A stretch of DNA of 8,633 nucleotides, taken from positions 1 through 8,633 of the forward strand of contig JAGRHE010000118.1 of assembly GCA_020445165.1 (NCBI GenBank). The letters are read 5' to 3'. The stretch comes from Gammaproteobacteria bacterium. GTDB lineage: Bacteria > Pseudomonadota > Gammaproteobacteria > Chromatiales > Sedimenticolaceae. Under the pieces are notes generated by a model. That model was given only the letters and a program-made list of their open reading frames with translations, did not search any database and was not told the DNA's origin. How positions within the stretch are numbered: position 1 is the stretch's first letter; each line of letters opens with the position of its first letter. The position numbers were made by a program, and so were the translations under genes. This document shows, one piece after another, positions 5,608 through 8,633 of the stretch.

Positions 5608-7152
5608 TCATTTCAACAGGGTGGTGACGTACTTGAGGAGTGCCGAGGCCTGCGTGCTGTTGCTGTTGCACACCACCTGGACGTTGAGTGCCGCGGCGAC
5701 GCTGCCGCCGAATGCCGCCAGTGCCGCGTCACCGCTGCCTCGGAACAGCAGTGAGGCCATGGACAGGAAGGCATCGCCAGCGCCAATCCGGTCGACCACC
5801 TTGGTCGAAAGTGCCGGCACCTCGTGAATGCAGTCGTTACGACGGTCGATCAACATCACGCCGAGCGTGCCGCGGGTGATCGCAAGTGCCTGCACGTCGA
5901 GGCGTTCGGCGATCCTGCGGCCGACCTCTTCGATCGGGCTGAACTTGTCCTGGGCGGCCAGGCGCAGCTCGGGTTCGTTCAGCGACAGGAAGTCCGCGCG
6001 ACGATAGCGCGTGGCGACATGAAAGCCGCGGTTGCCGCTGTTGAACTGCGTGTTCAGCGCGAGGAAAGGCGCGTGCTCACACAGCGCCTCGATCATCCGG
6101 TCACCGATCAGGCCGTTGCCGAAATCCGGTACTACGACCAGGTCGTAGTCGCCGGCGTGCTGTGCCAGCCAGTCGGCGGCGTCGGCATCGACAGTGTTGT
6201 CGGCGGCGCCGTCCTTGAAGAAGTAGACCTCGAGCAGGCGCGACATGTCATTGGCCATGTAACGCCGCTTGACCACGGTCGGGCGGTCCTTGAACCAGAA
6301 GAACCTGGCCTTGACGTTGGCTTGCATGTGACGGCGGATGAACAGCTCCTGGCTGGCCGTTTCGCCCAGTGCCGAGAGCAGGGTGACCTCGCCGCCGAAG
6401 CCGGCGATATGGTTGGCGACCGCGACGGCACCGCCGGCGAACTGTTCTTCGCGTTCCATGCAGACCGCGGGTACGTTGTACTTGCCGGTCTGGCCGAGCG
6501 GCGAGGTGTAGTGATATTCGTCGACGATGGTGTCACCGACGACCAGCACCTTCAGGTTCTTGAGCTGGTCGACGGCGCGCCCGACGTCGGCGGCACTGGT
6601 GGTCTGTGCCAGCTGTGACAGGTAACGCTTCTGCTCGGGATCGAACACCTCGAAATGATCGTTGAGCAGCTTAGTCGAGCTGAACACCAGGCCGCCGGTG
6701 TAGATGATGCGCCCGCCGTACTGTTCGACCGTTTCGCGTTCGAGCGTGATGTTGCCGGTCACGTCGTCGCGTTCGTCACGATATTCCTCGCCCTTCACGT
6801 AGAAGTCGGGTCGCACGGCATGAATGGCCGGCAATGAGGTGACGTCGTGGCAGACCGCCACCGCATCGACAAAACCGAGGGCATCGAGATGTTCGGCACG
6901 CAGGTTGTCGCTGAAGATCGGCCGGTCCGGCCCCTTGGTCACGAACTCGTCGGCGGTGACCGTGATCACCAGGCGGTCGGCGTACTCGGAGGCCTGCTTG
7001 AGGTGCTTGATGTGGCCGACATGCAGCAGGTCGAAGGTGCCATGGCACAGTGCGACGGTCTCGCCGTTGCGGCGGAATTCCTGGACCTGGCGGAGCAGGT
7101 CGTCGAGTTCCAGCGAGGCGTCGTCGATATCCCGATGTTTTTGCGTGCGCAT
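5608..7152 (-). CDS. Bifunctional sugar-phosphate nucleotidyltransferase / PfkB-family kinase (HldE-like, domains reversed)
   Basis: A 514-residue two-domain enzyme. Residues about 20-170 are a cytidylyltransferase-like nucleotidyltransferase: CHGTFDLLHVGH (36-47, with the HxGH motif 44-47) and FSSTK (157-161), the counterpart of the ISSTK motif. Residues about 198-514 are a PfkB ribokinase-type kinase: VLVVGDTIVDEY (202-213), FAGGAVAVANHIAGFGG (238-254) and DRIGAGDAFLS (454-464), with D460 as catalytic base. HldE makes ADP-heptose by phosphorylating heptose-7-phosphate at C1 and then transferring a nucleotide, but it has the kinase first and the transferase second; here the order is swapped. 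With the GmhA-like gene 3 nt upstream, the best guess is kinase plus nucleotidyltransferase for a heptose-like sugar phosphate. The nucleotide and sugar are unknown. The SIS gene upstream gives coupled translation; its stop lies 3 nt before this ATG. Confidence 0.88.
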   Translation of the reverse strand: MRTQKHRDIDDASLELDDLLRQVQEFRRNGETVALCHGTFDLLHVGHIKHLKQASEYADRLVITVTADEFVTKGPDRPIFSDNLRAEHLDALGFVDAVAVCHDVTSLPAIHAVRPDFYVKGEEYRDERDDVTGNITLERETVEQYGGRIIYTGGLVFSSTKLLNDHFEVFDPEQKRYLSQLAQTTSAADVGRAVDQLKNLKVLVVGDTIVDEYHYTSPLGQTGKYNVPAVCMEREEQFAGGAVAVANHIAGFGGEVTLLSALGETASQELFIRRHMQANVKARFFWFKDRPTVVKRRYMANDMSRLLEVYFFKDGAADNTVDADAADWLAQHAGDYDLVVVPDFGNGLIGDRMIEALCEHAPFLALNTQFNSGNRGFHVATRYRRADFLSLNEPELRLAAQDKFSPIEEVGRRIAERLDVQALAITRGTLGVMLIDRRNDCIHEVPALSTKVVDRIGAGDAFLSMASLLFRGSGDAALAAFGGSVAAALNVQVVCNSNSTQASALLKYVTTLLK

Positions 7153-7155
7153 GAC

Positions 7156-7737
7156 TCAGACCCAGTTCAGGCGGATGTGATCGACCAGGTGATGCAGCAT
7201 GAACAGGTGCCCGATCTCGACCAGCCCGTAGTCGGTGGAGTTGATCCACAGGTTGATTTCGCCGCTGCTGCGCAGCGGATTGCCGGGTTTGAATCCGCTC
7301 AGGCTGATGACCGTGCCGCCGAGGCTGCGCATCACCCGGGCGGCGCGCACGATGTTCTCCGATTCGCCGGAGCTGCTGATGGCGAGCAGCACGTCCTGGG
7401 GACGGGCGATGCGTTTCAGGCGTTCGCTGTAGACGTTTTCGTAGCCGTAGTCGTTGGCGAAACAGGTCAGGGCGGTGTGGTCGAGCAGGCAGACCGAGCG
7501 CAGCTCGGCGACGTTGCACAGGTCGTTGGCGATGTGTGAGGCGACCGCCGCACTGCCCCCGTTGCCGATCATGTAGACGTTGCCACCGGACTTGTTGGTC
7601 GCGCGCAGGATGCGCGAGATCCGTCCGATACCGGCATCGAGCGCAATCGGATCGCCCAGGTCATCGGTGCATTGGCTTTTCTGTACCAGCTGGCACAGTT
7701 CCATGGAACGACTGCTGATGTTCAATTGATCGAGCAT
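7156..7737 (-). CDS. GmhA-like SIS-domain sugar-phosphate isomerase
   Basis: A 193-residue protein with one SIS domain. GNGGSAAVASHIANDL (58-73) is the phosphosugar-binding glycine loop with H68, and SSSGESEN (121-128) is the second phosphate-binding loop. NDYGYENVYSERLKR (95-109) is also typical of GmhA/DiaA relatives. GmhA converts sedoheptulose-7-phosphate to D-glycero-D-manno-heptose-7-phosphate. Compared with E. coli GmhA metal ligands, my by-eye alignment keeps H68 and H182, while the usual E is D72 and the usual Q is E174; DYGLVEIGHLFMLHH (169-183) is the motif. The substitutions may mean a variant substrate, and E at the last site is my recollection of other sugar-cluster SIS proteins. 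First gene of the operon. The ATG at 7737 has AGGA 7 nt upstream, better than the GTG at 7758. Confidence 0.87.
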   Translation of the reverse strand: MLDQLNISSRSMELCQLVQKSQCTDDLGDPIALDAGIGRISRILRATNKSGGNVYMIGNGGSAAVASHIANDLCNVAELRSVCLLDHTALTCFANDYGYENVYSERLKRIARPQDVLLAISSSGESENIVRAARVMRSLGGTVISLSGFKPGNPLRSSGEINLWINSTDYGLVEIGHLFMLHHLVDHIRLNWV

Positions 7738-7757
7738 GGTGGGTTCCTGTGTGAGCA

Positions 7758-7774
7758 CGCTTCGTCCCGAAGCG
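7758..7774 (-). promoter_or_regulatory. Leader hairpin with GGA loop just upstream of the SIS gene
   Basis: On the minus strand, CGCTTCG-GGA-CGAAGCG forms a perfect 7-bp stem with a 3-nt GGA loop, 20 nt before the start codon. A second GGA lies in the ribosome binding site (7745-7747, within ACAGGA), 17 nt further on. GGA in a hairpin loop plus GGA in the Shine-Dalgarno is the binding pattern of CsrA/RsmA translational regulators. This is a hypothesis; the hairpin itself is certain in sequence. Confidence 0.5.
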
Positions 7775-7855
7775 ATGGAAAACGGGTGTGCGGCACGTGG
7801 CCGGCGGCGGATGGGGGAGTGGCGGAGGTGCAGGCGATGCGCAGCGATGGCGTAA

Positions 7856-7891
7856 GGAAAAGATGCATCCCCGCGGGTTCGGATCTTTTCC
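7856..7891 (-). promoter_or_regulatory. 9-bp inverted repeat in the sugar-operon leader
   Basis: GGAAAAGAT (7856-7864) and ATCTTTTCC (7883-7891) are perfect 9-bp arms around an 18-nt loop. On the minus strand, the sense of the operon leader, the loop contains GGGGATGC, again presenting GGA in single-stranded context. No T tract follows, so a terminator is unlikely. It may be an RNA control element of the operon or a protein binding site. Confidence 0.45.
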
Positions 7892-7997
7892 CGGTCATGC
7901 CCGGGTCGACGATGTATCGATTGTCTTCTGCCACTGCACGAGCCCTGCCGTGATCAATGGTTGCCGTTCGGTCGGTGACGAATTACTGACGCATCGA

Positions 7998-8027
7998 CCA
8001 GTTTTGCAGTAGTAATGCAATGACTGG
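7998..8027. repeat. 30-bp imperfect dyad overlapping the candidate promoter
   Basis: Nested arms CCAGT (7998-8002) / ACTGG (8023-8027) and TTGCA (8004-8008) / TGCAA (8016-8020) give a near-symmetric dyad with a 7-nt centre; spacers between nested arms are 1 and 2 nt. The right half contains the -12 element of the sigma-54-like promoter, so a protein bound here could block or direct transcription of the sugar operon. Confidence 0.4.
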
Positions 8028-8031
8028 GCCA
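8015..8031 (-). promoter_or_regulatory. Candidate sigma-54 (RpoN) promoter for the sugar operon
   Basis: Read on the minus strand: TGGCCC-AGTCA-TTGCAT. It matches the -24/-12 consensus TGGCAC-N5-TTGCA with one change and correct 10-nt spacing between the invariant GG and GC. A T precedes it, as is usual. Transcription would start near 8005, pointing at the SIS gene. No sigma-70 promoter of comparable quality is visible in the leader. The activator is not identified; the palindromes at 8065-8170 would be in a suitable upstream position. Confidence 0.5.
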
Positions 8032-8239
8032 ATAAGGCGTTGACAGATGGGGGGATTGGCTGAGCGAGCGGGGAGCGCAAGCTGGCTTCGCCGCTCGGTG
8101 CCGGGTTTTGCGGATTTCAGGTGATGCCAGCGGCGCGAGCGAGCCGGTTGGCCGGCAGCGGTTCGCCGGCTATGTCGGCGTCTCGGGAGCAGGGTGTCCG
8201 GGAGTGGACGATCAGGTGGCAGAGCGGCCAGGACGACGC

Positions 8240-8265
8240 GCGATGCGCATCGCCCGGCGCCAGGC
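8240..8265 (-). terminator. GC-rich palindromes after metK, weak terminator candidate
   Basis: GCGATGCGCATCGC (8240-8253) is a perfect 14-bp palindrome; the overlapping GCCCGGCGCCAGGC (8252-8265) is palindromic but for one pair. They begin within 10 bp after the metK stop. Without a T tract on the minus strand, intrinsic termination is doubtful. Another chance is a protein or REP-like site. Confidence 0.3.
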
Positions 8266-8270
8266 GGGAT

Positions 8271-8633
8271 TCAGACGCCTGCGGCCTCGCGCAGCTCGTC
8301 GGCCTTGTCGGTCAGTTCCCAGGTGAAGCCCTCACCCTCGCGGCCGAAGTGGCCGTAGGCCGCGGTCTTGCGGTACTTGATCTGTTCGGCGTTGAGCAGG
8401 TCGAGCATGCGCAGGATGCCGTAGGGGCGCAGATCGAAATGCTCGCGGACCAGCTCGGTGATGCGCTCGTCGGTCACGTTGCCGGTACCGAAGGTGTCGA
8501 TCATGATCGAGGTCGGTTCGGCGACACCGATCGCGTACGACACCTGGATCTCGCACTTGTCGGCGAGGCCGGCGGCAACGATGTTCTTGGCCACGTAGCG
8601 GCCGGCGTATGCCGCCGAGCGGTCGACCTTGGA
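8271..8633 (-). CDS. metK: S-adenosylmethionine synthetase, C-terminal part (5' end off the window)
   Basis: 120 residues to the stop, still open at the window edge, so about the last third of a roughly 385-residue enzyme. It reads [20 protein letters not shown] at the start of the visible part, then [37 protein letters not shown] and [17 protein letters not shown], all close to E. coli MetK. The enzyme makes SAM from methionine and ATP in the cytoplasm as a tetramer. The [12 protein letters not shown] segment holds active-site lysine and arginine side chains. SAM is also the cofactor of the radical SAM protein in the next operon, but the roughly 530-bp gap with its own promoter suggests separate transcription. 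Confidence 0.96.
   Translation of the reverse strand, partial: SKVDRSAAYAGRYVAKNIVAAGLADKCEIQVSYAIGVAEPTSIMIDTFGTGNVTDERITELVREHFDLRPYGILRMLDLLNAEQIKYRKTAAYGHFGREGEGFTWELTDKADELREAAGV

Larger units (their letters stand above)
7775..8270. other. Intergenic region and operon leader between metK and the sugar operon
   Basis: No protein gene is credible here; short frames read poorly and have no motifs. From left to right it holds an inverted repeat (7856-7891), a dyad (7998-8027) overlapping a sigma-54-like promoter (8015-8031), a GC-rich imperfect stem (CGAGCG 8065-8070 / CGCTCG 8092-8097), a GCCGGC pair (8151-8156 and 8165-8170), and a 14-bp palindrome (8240-8253) just after the metK stop. 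If the promoter is real, the transcript leader is about 270 nt long, unusually long and structured. Confidence 0.6.

Noticed and set aside
5824..6618. 264-codon plus-strand frame opposite the kinase domain
   Set aside because: It is long because of GC-rich antisense codon bias; the minus strand has convincing PfkB motifs.
6847..7539. 230-codon plus-strand frame opposite the transferase and SIS genes
   Set aside because: It spans the junction of two real minus-strand genes and has no motif or ribosome binding site.
7722..7934. 70-codon minus-strand frame in the leader of the sugar operon
   Set aside because: It overlaps the SIS start in another frame, lacks a clear ribosome binding site, and its composition looks non-coding. 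A leader peptide is possible but unsupported.
8040..8045. TTGACA hexamer on the plus strand
   Set aside because: No -10 box stands at a proper distance and no plus-strand gene lies downstream.
8065..8097. GC-rich stem as an intrinsic terminator
   Set aside because: The stem has bulges, and on the minus strand it is not followed by a T tract. The TTTT on the plus side follows no gene.
7775..8270. A SAM riboswitch near metK
   Set aside because: The region lies downstream of metK, and no SAM-riboswitch-like fold was seen; metK regulation would be outside the window.

Overview
The window reads as GC-rich chromosomal DNA of a gammaproteobacterium, possibly a sulfur-oxidising or Chromatiales-like lineage. 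This is inferred from the MetK C-terminus, which looks close to enterobacterial MetK, and from the ArsR-rhodanese fusion. No rRNA or other marker is present, so the placement is tentative. I see no CRISPR array, tRNA, rRNA, phage gene or transposase.

Left part (1-1504): a membrane fatty-acid hydroxylase/sterol-desaturase family protein runs leftward off the edge. It is divergent from an ArsR-type regulator fused to a rhodanese domain. The 113-bp gap between them carries repeated TGAAT/ATTCA half-sites that look like an operator and could serve both genes. The only two cysteines of the regulator sit in its rhodanese loop, which suggests a sulfur or persulfide sensor rather than a metal sensor.

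Middle part (1505-3475): a stretch of nearly 500 bp without a gene holds two short palindromic repeat-like elements and then a strong promoter. The promoter drives a ParD/ParE-type toxin-antitoxin pair that overlaps by 8 bp. A separate cytoplasmic glycerophosphodiester phosphodiesterase follows. It converges on the next operon, and a palindrome sits across the two stop codons.

Right part (3487-7737, minus strand): a tight four-gene operon. Its order of transcription is a GmhA-like SIS isomerase, a fused nucleotidyltransferase-PfkB kinase (the HldE activities in reversed order), a radical SAM protein with SPASM-like extra cysteines, and an NAD-dependent extended SDR epimerase/dehydratase. Gaps are 3, 1 and 11 bp. 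Together they suggest synthesis of a nucleotide-activated heptose-like sugar that is further altered by radical chemistry and an SDR enzyme, for a surface polysaccharide or glycoconjugate. No GmhB-type phosphatase or glycosyltransferase is in the window. The operon appears to have a long leader with a candidate sigma-54 promoter near 8015-8031 and two hairpins that present GGA in their loops, which suggests CsrA/RsmA control.

Right edge (8271-8633): the C-terminal third of metK, on the minus strand, upstream of the sugar operon and separated from it by about 530 bp.
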